NCBI GenBank assembly: GCA_036562565.1
Contig: DATCJY010000043.1
Span: forward strand, 1-64,000
Direction of reading: 5' to 3'
DNA: 64,000 nt
Source: DATCJY01 sp036562565
Lineage (GTDB): Bacteria; Bacteroidota; Bacteroidia; Flavobacteriales_D; Sanyastnellaceae
In this document: positions 7,136 to 15,574 of the stretch, piece after piece
Layout of the letters: every line of letters begins with the position of its first letter
How positions within the stretch are numbered: position 1 is the stretch's first letter
Program-made: the position numbers and the translations under genes
Notes under the pieces: generated by a model
The model's database searches: none
Seen by the model: the letters and a program-made list of their open reading frames with translations, nothing else
What the model was told of the DNA's origin: nothing

Positions 7136-8764
7136 TTATCCTAGGAAAGGATAACGGTAATCTTTTGGTGGAATAAATGTCTCCTTAATTGTACGTGGAG
7201 ATACCCAACGCAACAAGTTCAAGTAACTACCTGCCTTGTCGTTGGTTCCACTAGCTCTACCGCCTCCAAATGGTTGTTGTCCCACAACAGCTCCAGTTGG
7301 CTTATCGTTGATATAGAAGTTACCGGCAGCATTGACCAAAGCTTTGGTAGCTTCTTCTATGGCATAACGGTCTTTGCAAAGAATGGCACCGGTCAAAGCA
7401 TACTCACTTGTTTCATCTACAAGCTTAAGCACATCTGACCACTCAGCATCTTTATAAACGTAGATGGTCAAAACCGGTCCGAAAATTTCTTCACACATGG
7501 TGCGGAATTTAGGGTTGGTAGTGAGCACAACGGTTGGCTCAATGAAATAACCAACACTGTCGTCACAATTGCCACCAATCAAGATTTTGGCATCGCTCTG
7601 CGTTTTGATGAAATCGATGTATTCTTTGATTTTATTAAATGATTTCTTGTCAATTACGGCATTGATGAAATTGCCAAAGTCTTCAGGCGAACCCATTTTG
7701 AAGGATTGGATATCCTCAATCAAACGCTCTTGCACTTTTGGCCACAGCGATTCCGGAATATATGCACGGCTGGCTGCACTACATTTTTGTCCTTGAAACT
7801 CAAATGCTCCACGGCTCAATGCGGTTACCAATTCGTCCACATCAGCAGTGGGGTGAGCCAATACGAAATCTTTACCTCCTGTTTCACCCACGATTCGAGG
7901 ATAGGATTTATAGATATCGATATTGTTACCGATTTCTTTCCAAATGCCTTTGAATACAGCGGTAGAACCCGTAAAGTGAATACCTGCGAAATCAGGATGT
8001 TTAAATACTACATCTCCAATCACAGCGCCATCCACCGGAATTAAATTGATAACACCAGCAGGAAGTCCGGCTTCGCGCAATACCTCCATAATCACATTGG
8101 CACTGTAGCATTGTGTGTTAGCGGGTTTCCAAACAACCACGTTCCCCATCATTGCCGCGCTGGTAGGAAGGTTGCCCGCAATTGCCGTGAAGTTGAACGG
8201 AGTCAAGGCGAACACAAAACCTTCAAGTGGGCGATACTCCACACGGTTCCATACACCCGGTTGGTTTTGTGGTTGGTCATTGTATATCTGTTGTGCATAA
8301 GCCACATTGAAGCGCAAGAAGTCAATCAATTCACAAGCCGAATCGATTTCAGCTTGAAAGGCGTTTTTGCTTTGCCCCAACATGGTAGCAGCATTGATTT
8401 TCATGCGGTAAGGACCGGCCAACAAATCGGCAGCTTTCAAGAAGATAGCTGCGCGTTGTTCCCATGGAGTAGATGCCCACTTAGCACGAGCAGCCAAAGC
8501 AGCTTCAATGGCTTGCTTCACATGTTCTTTATTACCGAAGCTTTGATATCCCAAGATTTTTTTGTGCTCTTGAGGGGAGGTCATCGGTCTGCGGTCATCA
8601 GTATAAACCAATTTATCTCCAATGTAAAGAGGTGTTTCAATAGGTGCTTGGTTGTACATTGCTCGGTAGGTATTGAGCAAGTCTTCTCTGTCTTTTGTAC
8701 CTACAGCATAACTTCTCACAGGTTCGTTTACCGGAGTCGGTACTTTATAAAATCCGTTGGACAT
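7136..8764 (-). CDS. pruA: L-glutamate gamma-semialdehyde (1-pyrroline-5-carboxylate) dehydrogenase
   Basis: Oxidises glutamate semialdehyde/pyrroline-5-carboxylate to glutamate with NAD+, the second step of proline degradation. The 542-residue protein is the single-domain form, not fused to proline dehydrogenase. The ALDH signature residues are present: Glu294 in VGETGGKDF and nucleophile Cys328 in EFQGQKCSAASRAY. The TPFNFTAI and WKPANTQ segments of the cofactor domain are intact. No putA/prodh gene is adjacent. It has its own terminator and appears monocistronic. Confidence 0.95.
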   Translation of the reverse strand: MSNGFYKVPTPVNEPVRSYAVGTKDREDLLNTYRAMYNQAPIETPLYIGDKLVYTDDRRPMTSPQEHKKILGYQSFGNKEHVKQAIEAALAARAKWASTPWEQRAAIFLKAADLLAGPYRMKINAATMLGQSKNAFQAEIDSACELIDFLRFNVAYAQQIYNDQPQNQPGVWNRVEYRPLEGFVFALTPFNFTAIAGNLPTSAAMMGNVVVWKPANTQCYSANVIMEVLREAGLPAGVINLIPVDGAVIGDVVFKHPDFAGIHFTGSTAVFKGIWKEIGNNIDIYKSYPRIVGETGGKDFVLAHPTADVDELVTALSRGAFEFQGQKCSAASRAYIPESLWPKVQERLIEDIQSFKMGSPEDFGNFINAVIDKKSFNKIKEYIDFIKTQSDAKILIGGNCDDSVGYFIEPTVVLTTNPKFRTMCEEIFGPVLTIYVYKDAEWSDVLKLVDETSEYALTGAILCKDRYAIEEATKALVNAAGNFYINDKPTGAVVGQQPFGGGRASGTNDKAGSYLNLLRWVSPRTIKETFIPPKDYRYPFLG

Positions 8765-8884
8765 AGCTGATATTTCGTAAATGTTATTGACTGAATTATG
8801 AATAATATGAGCGGCTAAGGTAGATAGAAAACCATCAGGGGAGAAACCATTTGAAATCCACCTGACCCATTCTTCAAACTGTAA

Positions 8885-9925
8885 TTACTCGTAAAGATTC
8901 ACCTTGGCATTGAGCATCGGGAATCTATTTTGATGCCAATAGGGGTAGGGAGGAGTGACCTCACTCGCAGCATCCAATCTTTTCACTTGGTCCAAAGTCA
9001 AATTCCAACCTATAGCTCCAAGGTTCTGTTTCAATTGTTCCTCTGTGCGAGCACCGATGATGATGGATGAAATTGTAGGCCGCTGCAACAACCAATTGAT
9101 AGCAACTTGCGAAACTGTTTTATTGGTTTCTGATGCAATTTCATCCAATACATCTACAATTCTGAAAAGTCGCTCATCCGGCATGACTTCTTCCGGAATA
9201 GGGCTGCCTCCTTTGGTAATGCGACTATCCACCGGATGCGTACTATTTCTTCTGAATTTTCCGGAGAGTTTGCCGCTGGACAATGGGCTCCAAACAATCG
9301 TTCCAATGTTTTGATCTTTGGCCAATGGCATAAGTTCCCATTCAAAATCGCGGTTGAGCAAGGAATAATAAACCTGATGAGCTACATACTTCGCCCAACC
9401 ATGGCGCTCTGAAACAGACAACGATTTCATCAAATGCCAACCGGAGAAATTAGAACAAGCGATGAAACGAATTTTACCGGCTTTTATAAGGTCATCCAGA
9501 GCATGCAACGTTTCATCCACAGGTGTATTTGCATCAAAGCCATGCAAATGATAGACATCGATGTAATCGGTTTTCAGCCGTTTCAGACTTTCATCACAAA
9601 AACGTGTAATCTGTACGCGCGATGAGCCAAAGTCTTTCGGATCATCGGACATCGGAAAAGTTCCCTTGGTGGAGATGATTACTTTCGAACGAAAATCCTT
9701 TATCACTTCACCCAGAATTTCTTCTGAAAGCCCGCGGGAATAAACATTAGCCGTATCAAAGAAATTCAATCCCGCATCCAAACAGATGTTGATGAGGCGT
9801 TTGGCTTGATTCACGTTAGTATCCCCCCAAGCGCTGAAGAAATCACCTTCACCTCCGAATGTGGCCGTACCAAAAGAAAGTACTGGCACCTTGAGACCTG
9901 AGGTCCCTAATTCTCTGTATTCCAT
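8885..9925 (-). CDS. Aldo/keto reductase
   Basis: An NADPH-dependent reductase of 346 residues with the AKR (beta/alpha)8 barrel. The catalytic tetrad can be placed at Asp57, Tyr62 (DTANVYSRG), Lys87 (STKG) and His128 (DVYHLHGFD). The C-terminal IIIGARTEEQLKQNLGA segment is the usual coenzyme-binding end. It resembles the group annotated as YghZ/YajO-like or voltage-channel-beta-like AKRs; the natural substrate is unknown. It lies 14 nt behind msrA in one operon, which suggests a stress or detoxification role. Confidence 0.88.
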   Translation of the reverse strand: MEYRELGTSGLKVPVLSFGTATFGGEGDFFSAWGDTNVNQAKRLINICLDAGLNFFDTANVYSRGLSEEILGEVIKDFRSKVIISTKGTFPMSDDPKDFGSSRVQITRFCDESLKRLKTDYIDVYHLHGFDANTPVDETLHALDDLIKAGKIRFIACSNFSGWHLMKSLSVSERHGWAKYVAHQVYYSLLNRDFEWELMPLAKDQNIGTIVWSPLSSGKLSGKFRRNSTHPVDSRITKGGSPIPEEVMPDERLFRIVDVLDEIASETNKTVSQVAINWLLQRPTISSIIIGARTEEQLKQNLGAIGWNLTLDQVKRLDAASEVTPPYPYWHQNRFPMLNAKVNLYE

Positions 9926-9939
9926 CTAAAAAAAAACGA

Positions 9940-10677
9940 TTACTTGAGCAACTCCGCAAAGCGCCTCTTAAACTTCTCTACTTTAGGAACAATAACTAGC
10001 TGACAATACGGATTCGCATCGGCATTCAGATTGAAGTAGTTGTTGTGATAATCTTCCGCAGGATAAAAATTCACAAGAGGAGAGACCTCCGTAACAATCG
10101 GATTTTCCCAAACACCGCTCTCATTGGCTGCTTTGATAGCCAGTTCAGCAAGGCGCTTTTGATCATCATTGTGATAGAAAATCACAGAGCGATATTGCGT
10201 TCCCACATCGCCTCCCTGTCGGTTAAGTGTTGTGGGATCGTGAGTAGCAAACAATACTTCCAACAATTGCGAATAGCTGATTTGTTGAGGGTTGTAAGTT
10301 ATCTGAACAACTTCTGCATGCCCCGTATTACCGGTACAAACTTCTTTATATGAAGGGTTCTTTACGGTACCTCCACTGTATCCGCTTTGCACGGAGACAA
10401 CTCCATTGAGACGTTGAAATACCGCCTCTACACACCAAAAACAACCGGCACCGAAAGTGGCCATTTCCAAGGTGTCATTTATTTTATCATTCATTTCTTG
10501 CATATAATTCGTATCAATTACAGCCGATTGCACAGGAGTTTTTGCATCTGTGCACGACATGAAAAGCAGGCCGAATAGACAAGCAACACCACCGGCCACA
10601 AATGAAAACCATCTACCTGTAGGTTGATATTCCCAATCCCACCAACACCTTATGTCAGAGTGAACGATCTTGATCAC
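9940..10677 (-). CDS. msrA: Peptide-methionine (S)-S-oxide reductase, membrane-anchored
   Basis: Repairs Met-(S)-sulfoxide in proteins. The catalytic GCFWC motif holds nucleophile Cys79 and Cys82; EAVFQRLNGV, SGYSGG and the GHAEVVQITYNP segment are typical. The 245-residue protein is longer than cytosolic MsrA because of about 70 extra N-terminal residues. These contain a hydrophobic stretch ending LLFMSC (Cys42), which reads as a lipobox, so the enzyme probably faces the periplasm. The exact start is uncertain: the ATG used overlaps the upstream gene by 23 nt and precedes a polar Trp-rich stretch. Operon with the aldo/keto reductase. Confidence 0.9.
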   Translation of the reverse strand: MIKIVHSDIRCWWDWEYQPTGRWFSFVAGGVACLFGLLFMSCTDAKTPVQSAVIDTNYMQEMNDKINDTLEMATFGAGCFWCVEAVFQRLNGVVSVQSGYSGGTVKNPSYKEVCTGNTGHAEVVQITYNPQQISYSQLLEVLFATHDPTTLNRQGGDVGTQYRSVIFYHNDDQKRLAELAIKAANESGVWENPIVTEVSPLVNFYPAEDYHNNYFNLNADANPYCQLVIVPKVEKFKRRFAELLK

Positions 10678-10891
10678 GGTAAGAGGTATGTTCGCGTTTG
10701 ATCAATAGAGATTGAATCACATAGATGACAACGGCACTGATACCGATTACAATCAATGATTTAATGGACTTGCCGAAGTACTGGCGCAAATAGCCCCAAT
10801 CCAACACATCCCATATTCCAAGAAGTGCCATAATGGTAATAAGGATTACCAGTCCTGAGAGTACGTAAGCAAATAGGTTTCGAGTGTTCAT
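10655..10891 (-). CDS. Small two-helix membrane protein
   Basis: Not recognised. A 78-residue protein with two hydrophobic segments (about 7-27 and 45-62) and a charged C-terminus (IKREHTSYRDQDRSL). It overlaps the start of msrA by 23 nt, so the two are co-transcribed and possibly coupled. A TACATTTG element ends 4 nt before its ATG, so the transcript may be leaderless. Confidence 0.6.
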   Translation of the reverse strand: MNTRNLFAYVLSGLVILITIMALLGIWDVLDWGYLRQYFGKSIKSLIVIGISAVVIYVIQSLLIKREHTSYRDQDRSL

Positions 10892-10895
10892 TTAT

Positions 10896-10903
10896 CAAAT
10901 GTA
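10896..10903 (-). promoter_or_regulatory. -7 element immediately before the msrA operon
   Basis: TACATTTG on the minus strand, a perfect TAnnTTTG, separated by only 4 nt from the first ATG of the operon. If used, the start site would fall at or inside the start codon. No matching TTG was found upstream. Confidence 0.35.
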
Positions 10904-10963
10904 TGTGGGTTAAATTATTTCTGAGATGCTTTCGTACATCCGGCTACTACAAAAACATGTTAA

Positions 10964-12448
10964 TTATATGCGGAAGCGAAGGAATCCGAAGGCCATAGAA
11001 AGAGTGGGGTCATTGTTGCGGAAAAATGTAACAAAGTCACGCGAGGACACACCGAATTCATAAGCACCTTTTCCCAATGTGAAATAGATACCCACCGGTA
11101 TCTTGGTGCTATAGTTACCACCTTGTACAACACCGGCTTGCAAGTGAATGTGTTTGATAGGGCTGAACACCCCACCAAAAGCAATCACAGCCTTATCCAA
11201 ACTTCCCAGGTCATCAGACAAAGGAGCAATAACATCCACCCCCACGCGCAAGTTTTTGAGATTATTGAATCCAAAACCGGCACGCATGGTGGCGGGAAGT
11301 TTGGTCGTTATTGAAGAAGCTCCTTGCCATTCAAGAATTGCATCGCTGCCATTGAGTTTTTCAAATTGCTCTATGAAGTCAATATTATCCATTCCACCAT
11401 TTTCATACTCAAGTAAATTAATATCCTTCAGTGTATAAACGTTACCATCCCAAGTAATGGAGCCAATATCGGTAACAGCAGCACTGATAATAAATTTCTC
11501 ACGTAGCACAGCTGTGGCACCTAAGTCGAAACCGAAGCCCATTCCCACCGGCTTCAGCTTATTCGCATCTTTTGGAAATGCAGATGGGTTTGCTTCCGCG
11601 ATGCTGCCATAATCAATTCCAAACAAAGGACTCAAGGCTCCGAAAACCGTAGTTTGATTGCCATCGGCTACAATCTCCGTCATACCGCGTCCTACCACCA
11701 GTTTAAGCCCAAGACCACCGTGTAGCTCCAGGTTTTCGGTACTGAACAGTCGTTTGCCCCAACCCAAGTTATACTCTTGTAGCCAACTGAATCGAAAAAC
11801 AGTACCGCGAATAAGCTCCGATAAAGTTTGTGCATTTTGCAGAGTGGTAATGCCTTTTACAACGCGCTCTAATACATCGGGATCAATATCACCGATGTTG
11901 GGTATGGTATCAAACGTGCCGTTTGGATTGGCAACAATCAACGAGTCGAAATAATCAGAAGAGTATCCAAGCCACATGAGGTCTGCCACTTGTGGACCGA
12001 GCTTGGAATAATAGTCCACTCGCTCTTTGGTGCTGAAAGAGAAGGTACCCAGCCTATTGGTTTGGACGGCTATACCGAAAGTAGTTAAATCTAAATCAAT
12101 GGCGTTCTTGGAATTGGCAAACTCAATGGCCATGTCCTTTTTCTCTGCAAGCGAGAGATTGCGCATTTTATCTCGGTAAAGGTTCTTGCGGATATCCGAT
12201 TTACTAAGTGCTTCAGAAAAAAACGAAACCCCGGTTTCCATGAACCCGAATGTCACGAAACGTTCGTATTGATTTTTCAAATCGAGATTGGCCGGATTGA
12301 CACCCAGGGCTTGGTAGTCGGTGGCGAACGGAGTAGATACCCCCATTCCGGTCAGGGTAAAAGCCGAACCTTCTGTCTGGCCATTTGCGGTATGAGTAAA
12401 AAAAGAAGTGAGGAGAAGGACACTCAGTGTGCGGATAAGAGTTCTCAT
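10964..12448 (-). CDS. Outer-membrane beta-barrel protein (DUF5723-like)
   Basis: A 494-residue exported protein with an N-terminal signal peptide ending TANGQ. The mature start (STPFATDYQALGVNPANLDL) matches the 'ALGINPAN' opening of DUF5723/PorV-like outer-membrane proteins of Bacteroidota. Many alternating hydrophobic strands with Gly turns (GFGFDLGATAV, MRAGFGFNNL, VPVGIYFTLGKGAYEFG) and a final aromatic residue pattern (MAFGFLRFRI) fit a barrel of about 14 strands. Function unknown: channel or surface-protein receptor are both possible. It is a single gene upstream of the mdh terminator. Confidence 0.65.
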   Translation of the reverse strand: MRTLIRTLSVLLLTSFFTHTANGQTEGSAFTLTGMGVSTPFATDYQALGVNPANLDLKNQYERFVTFGFMETGVSFFSEALSKSDIRKNLYRDKMRNLSLAEKKDMAIEFANSKNAIDLDLTTFGIAVQTNRLGTFSFSTKERVDYYSKLGPQVADLMWLGYSSDYFDSLIVANPNGTFDTIPNIGDIDPDVLERVVKGITTLQNAQTLSELIRGTVFRFSWLQEYNLGWGKRLFSTENLELHGGLGLKLVVGRGMTEIVADGNQTTVFGALSPLFGIDYGSIAEANPSAFPKDANKLKPVGMGFGFDLGATAVLREKFIISAAVTDIGSITWDGNVYTLKDINLLEYENGGMDNIDFIEQFEKLNGSDAILEWQGASSITTKLPATMRAGFGFNNLKNLRVGVDVIAPLSDDLGSLDKAVIAFGGVFSPIKHIHLQAGVVQGGNYSTKIPVGIYFTLGKGAYEFGVSSRDFVTFFRNNDPTLSMAFGFLRFRI

Positions 12449-12530
12449 CTATTTAAATCATTGGTTTGAGAGGCTAATGTAGGCGAACTCACGCAGACCT
12501 CTGCGACAAAATAGTTGTGATGACCAAAAC

Positions 12531-12558
12531 AAAAAAGGCTGTCATACGACAGCCTTTT
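12531..12558. terminator. Terminator of mdh
   Basis: AAGGCTGTC (12535-12543), loop ATAC, GACAGCCTT (12548-12556), with A and T runs on either side. It lies 23 nt after the mdh stop on the minus strand. Confidence 0.85.
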
Positions 12559-12580
12559 CATAAATATCATGGTTGATAAA

Positions 12581-13522
12581 TTATGCATTAACTGCATTCA
12601 TTTTATCAAGAACATCCATAACTTCTTTAACGGCCTTAGCAGATTGGTTCACAAGAGCCATCTCACTTTCATTCAATTGAAGCTCGATAATTTTCTCGAT
12701 ACCGTTTTTACCAAGTACTACAGGCACACCCAAGTAAATGTCTTTCAATCCGTATTGACCGGTCAACCATGCGCAAACAGGGAAGATACGTTTTTGGTCG
12801 CGAACAATGGCTTCAACCATTTGAGCTGCAGCAGCACCTGGAGCATACCATGCAGAAGTACCAAGCAAGTTCACGATTTCACCACCACCTGTTTTAGTAC
12901 GCTCAACGATAGCGTTCAATTTCTCTTCAGAAATCAATTCAGTAACCGGAATACCTCCAACTGTAGTGTAGCGTGGAAGCGGAACCATGGTATCACCGTG
13001 GCCACCCATCAATACTGCTTGGATATCTTTTGGAGAGCAGTTCAACGCTTCAGCAAGGAAAGCACGATAACGAGCAGTATCAAGGATACCGGCCATACCG
13101 AATACTTTGCTGCTGTCCACTTTAGCTGTGAGGTATGCGCAATAAGTCATTACATCCAACGGGTTGGACACAACGATTATTTTCGCGTTCGGAGAATACT
13201 TGATAACGTTCTCAGTAACTGTCTTAACGATACCAGCGTTTGTAGCGATCAAGTCATCACGGCTCATCCCCGGTTTGCGAGGAAGACCACTTGTAATTAC
13301 TACAACTTCTGAATCAGCAGTTTTGCTGTAATCATCCGTGCTACCAATAGTACGGGTGTCATACAAATTGATAGGAGCGGTTTGCCAGATATCAAGTGCC
13401 TTACCTTCAGCGAAGTTGGGCTTAATATCCACCAATACCACCTCATTAGCAATCTCGCGATGCGCTAAAACATCAGCACAGGTAGCTCCTACGTTTCCTG
13501 CACCTACAACAGTTACTTTCAT
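12581..13522 (-). CDS. mdh: Malate dehydrogenase (LDH-like type)
   Basis: Interconverts malate and oxaloacetate with NAD in the TCA cycle. The 313-residue protein belongs to the lactate-dehydrogenase-like MDH group. It has GAGNVGA (7-13), Asp32 selecting NAD over NADP, substrate arginines Arg82 and Arg88 (GLPRKPGMSRDDL; Arg at the position where LDH has Gln) and catalytic His175 in MGGHGDTMV. It is monocistronic, with a TAATTTTG element about 84 nt upstream and a strong terminator behind it. Confidence 0.97.
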   Translation of the reverse strand: MKVTVVGAGNVGATCADVLAHREIANEVVLVDIKPNFAEGKALDIWQTAPINLYDTRTIGSTDDYSKTADSEVVVITSGLPRKPGMSRDDLIATNAGIVKTVTENVIKYSPNAKIIVVSNPLDVMTYCAYLTAKVDSSKVFGMAGILDTARYRAFLAEALNCSPKDIQAVLMGGHGDTMVPLPRYTTVGGIPVTELISEEKLNAIVERTKTGGGEIVNLLGTSAWYAPGAAAAQMVEAIVRDQKRIFPVCAWLTGQYGLKDIYLGVPVVLGKNGIEKIIELQLNESEMALVNQSAKAVKEVMDVLDKMNAVNA

Positions 13523-13605
13523 TGTATTATTAAACTTTTGAGTGTTTTTAAAATTTCTTTTTGCCTTTTACTGAAGATGCCATCAGATAGTTTTAAAAAG
13601 GCGTT

Positions 13606-13613
13606 CAAAATTA
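13606..13613 (-). promoter_or_regulatory. -7 element upstream of mdh
   Basis: TAATTTTG on the minus strand, perfect TAnnTTTG, which would give a leader of about 75 nt for mdh. No clear TTG at the -33 position. Confidence 0.4.
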
Positions 13614-13750
13614 AGTCGCAATTTTAGTTGTATGGCTTGCGTTGTTTTTCACAAATAATGTTCTTTTACACACATTGGCTAAAGAACCCAATTAGGGCAT
13701 CATCTTTGCCAATTGCGAATAGAACTACAACAATTCGGTTTTACTCATCT

Positions 13751-14803
13751 ATGAAAAATCACATCTTCACCATTTTGTTTGTGACATTGCTATCCACTTT
13801 GGCTGTAGCCCAACCCGGCAAAGAACTTCCATCTGGTGTTGCCGGTAAGGATTTTAACGTAACCGATGCGAAGGGCAGGAGACAGGGCCTGTGGATTCAA
13901 CAATGGAAAAGCACACGAAATCTGCTCTACAAAGGTGAGTATAAAGATGGAGTTCCTGTGGGGGAGTGGCAACGCTTCTACAGCGATGGAAAACTGATGG
14001 CAGTTACCAAGCATATTCAGGACACGATACTCATGGAAGTGACCTTTTACCATCCGGATGGCAAAACCAAAATGTCAGAGGGCACTTATCGTCACAAACT
14101 CAAAGAAGGCAACTGGAAACTTTGGGATATCAACGGCACGCTACTTTCTGACGAGAATTACCAAGACAGCCTGCTACATGGCAACTGCAAATACTATTCG
14201 CCAAATAGCAACCTCTTGAGAGATGAGAACTATGTGAAAGGCGTGAAGGAAGGTCCATTCACCGAATATTTTGACAATGGTAAAATGATGAAACAAGGCA
14301 CCTATGTAAATGGCAAATTGCATGGTGATTACAAATCGTGGTATGCATCCGGTGCGGTGGATTGTACCGGCAAATACTACTACGGTGTGCCAGATGGTGA
14401 TTGGTATTGCAATGATTTTGACGGAACCCCGAAAGTTGCTATCCGCTATAACAAAGGCAAGGAAGTCAAGCGCAAATACCAGAACGGGACTTTCAAAGAG
14501 TATTATGAGAACGGACAGATTCCGAAAAGTGAATACACCTATGACAATGGCATGAAGAATGGTCCGTTCACCGAATGGTATGACAAAGGATACTACGAGC
14601 AAATTCCAGCAAGTGCGGAAGACCGTAAAATCGGTATCGTTTACAGGGAGCGTCTTACCGGAACACAGATAAAAGTTAAAGGCAATTATGTGAACGATAA
14701 GCTGGACGGAGAAATCTTTTACTACCGTGAAAACGGAGTGCTGGACAAAGTAGAAGAGTGGAAGAACGGAGAACTTGTTCGCACCCGTCAAGGCATGCGA
14801 TAA
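13751..14803 (+). CDS. Exported MORN-repeat protein (YwqK-like)
   Basis: A 350-residue protein with a signal peptide (MKNHIFTILFVTLLSTLAVAQ) and at least eight MORN-type repeats of the form YxNGxxxGxWxxYxxxG, for example YKDGVPVGEWQRFYSDG, YVKGVKEGPFTEYFDNG, YVNGKLHGDYKSWYASG and YDNGMKNGPFTEWYDKG. Database pipelines often call such proteins 'toxin-antitoxin system YwqK family antitoxin', but here the protein is secreted and has no toxin neighbour, so that name is misleading. MORN sheets bind lipids or proteins. The start is at 13751, where the signal peptide begins; an in-frame upstream ATG adds 41 residues without signal character. The stop codon abuts the convergent gene with no gap. Confidence 0.75.
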   Translation: MKNHIFTILFVTLLSTLAVAQPGKELPSGVAGKDFNVTDAKGRRQGLWIQQWKSTRNLLYKGEYKDGVPVGEWQRFYSDGKLMAVTKHIQDTILMEVTFYHPDGKTKMSEGTYRHKLKEGNWKLWDINGTLLSDENYQDSLLHGNCKYYSPNSNLLRDENYVKGVKEGPFTEYFDNGKMMKQGTYVNGKLHGDYKSWYASGAVDCTGKYYYGVPDGDWYCNDFDGTPKVAIRYNKGKEVKRKYQNGTFKEYYENGQIPKSEYTYDNGMKNGPFTEWYDKGYYEQIPASAEDRKIGIVYRERLTGTQIKVKGNYVNDKLDGEIFYYRENGVLDKVEEWKNGELVRTRQGMR

Positions 14804-15523
14804 TCAACGAACTATCGTCCTGTGTTCTTTGATGAATTTCGTTGGGTCGAGGTAACCGCGGGTGACAGTACTGTAGCCGCCTCCTAAATCCATATTGGGT
14901 TGATCGCGCACCTCCAAGTGTAGATGAGCCAGATATATTCCTTCAGCCGTGCCAATGGTACCGATTGTATCACCTTTGTGTACCCATTGTCCTTTGCGAG
15001 CAAACATATCATCCATATGCGCATAAAGTGATTCCACCAGCTGCAATGAGTCACCCGAAGGAAAAGGATGAACAATGCGAACCACCTTTCCCCATCCACC
15101 ATAAAAGTTAATGGATTGCGTTACATAGCCATGCGCCATGGAAAAGATAGGATCGCCTTTATCGGGATTGCCTCCGCCCACACCGTTCCAATCATCGCCC
15201 AGGTAATCGTTTTTTCCGAATGGTTGAGCATTGTAATACCCCTTGGCATTCGGCTTGCCAACAGGATAATCGAAGCCGTCAGCAATGTATTGCGGATGAT
15301 TTTTGAAGAGGAGTAAGAGAGAATCATGATAAGACAGCGAAAGAGATTCGGCAACAGGAGATGGTGGTTGTGCTTGTGTGTCTTCGCTACATGATGATAT
15401 AAGTATTGATATCAAAAAAAATAAAACAAAAAAATTTAAGCCATTATAATTCCTTATCGAAATATCAATCGTTCTAAAAAACCTGATAAATAAGAATTGT
15501 GATGAACGGTATTCTATCTGCAT
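14804..15523 (-). CDS. M23/LytM-type peptidoglycan peptidase-like lipoprotein, altered metal site
   Basis: A 239-residue protein with a LytM/M23 domain (about 85-235). Family landmarks are GDDWNGVGGG, YAHMDDMFARKGQWV (His169), GTIGTAEGIYLAHLHLEVRD (His200, His202). The H-x-G-x-D zinc motif reads Tyr107-Leu-Gly-Asp-Asp111, so the first metal-ligand His is replaced by Tyr while Asp111 and the HxH pair remain. It may be a non-catalytic regulator, like EnvC or NlpD, or use a changed ligand. A hydrophobic helix ending ILISSC (Cys45) suggests lipidation. The N-terminus before it is unusually long for a signal peptide, so the true start is uncertain. Confidence 0.78.
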   Translation of the reverse strand: MQIEYRSSQFLFIRFFRTIDISIRNYNGLNFFVLFFLISILISSCSEDTQAQPPSPVAESLSLSYHDSLLLLFKNHPQYIADGFDYPVGKPNAKGYYNAQPFGKNDYLGDDWNGVGGGNPDKGDPIFSMAHGYVTQSINFYGGWGKVVRIVHPFPSGDSLQLVESLYAHMDDMFARKGQWVHKGDTIGTIGTAEGIYLAHLHLEVRDQPNMDLGGGYSTVTRGYLDPTKFIKEHRTIVR

Positions 15524-15574
15524 AGGACTGTCTGATTAAATTCGCCAAAACATAAAAGTTGGAAAAACATAGAA

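Noticed and set aside
8111..8770. Plus-strand frame of 219 codons over pruA
   Set aside because: Antisense to a well-defined aldehyde dehydrogenase; composition is rich in Cys, Arg and His without motif.
12569..13312. Long plus-strand frame of 247 codons over mdh
   Set aside because: It lies exactly antisense to the unmistakable malate dehydrogenase gene and has no recognisable family or codon pattern.
13628..13750. Upstream extension of the MORN protein to an ATG at 13628
   Set aside because: The added 41 residues precede a clean signal peptide, and a typical signal must be N-terminal.
14174..14791. Minus-strand frame of 205 codons over the MORN gene
   Set aside because: It is antisense to a repeat-rich coding sequence, which tends to leave open frames on the other strand. 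No domain or start context.
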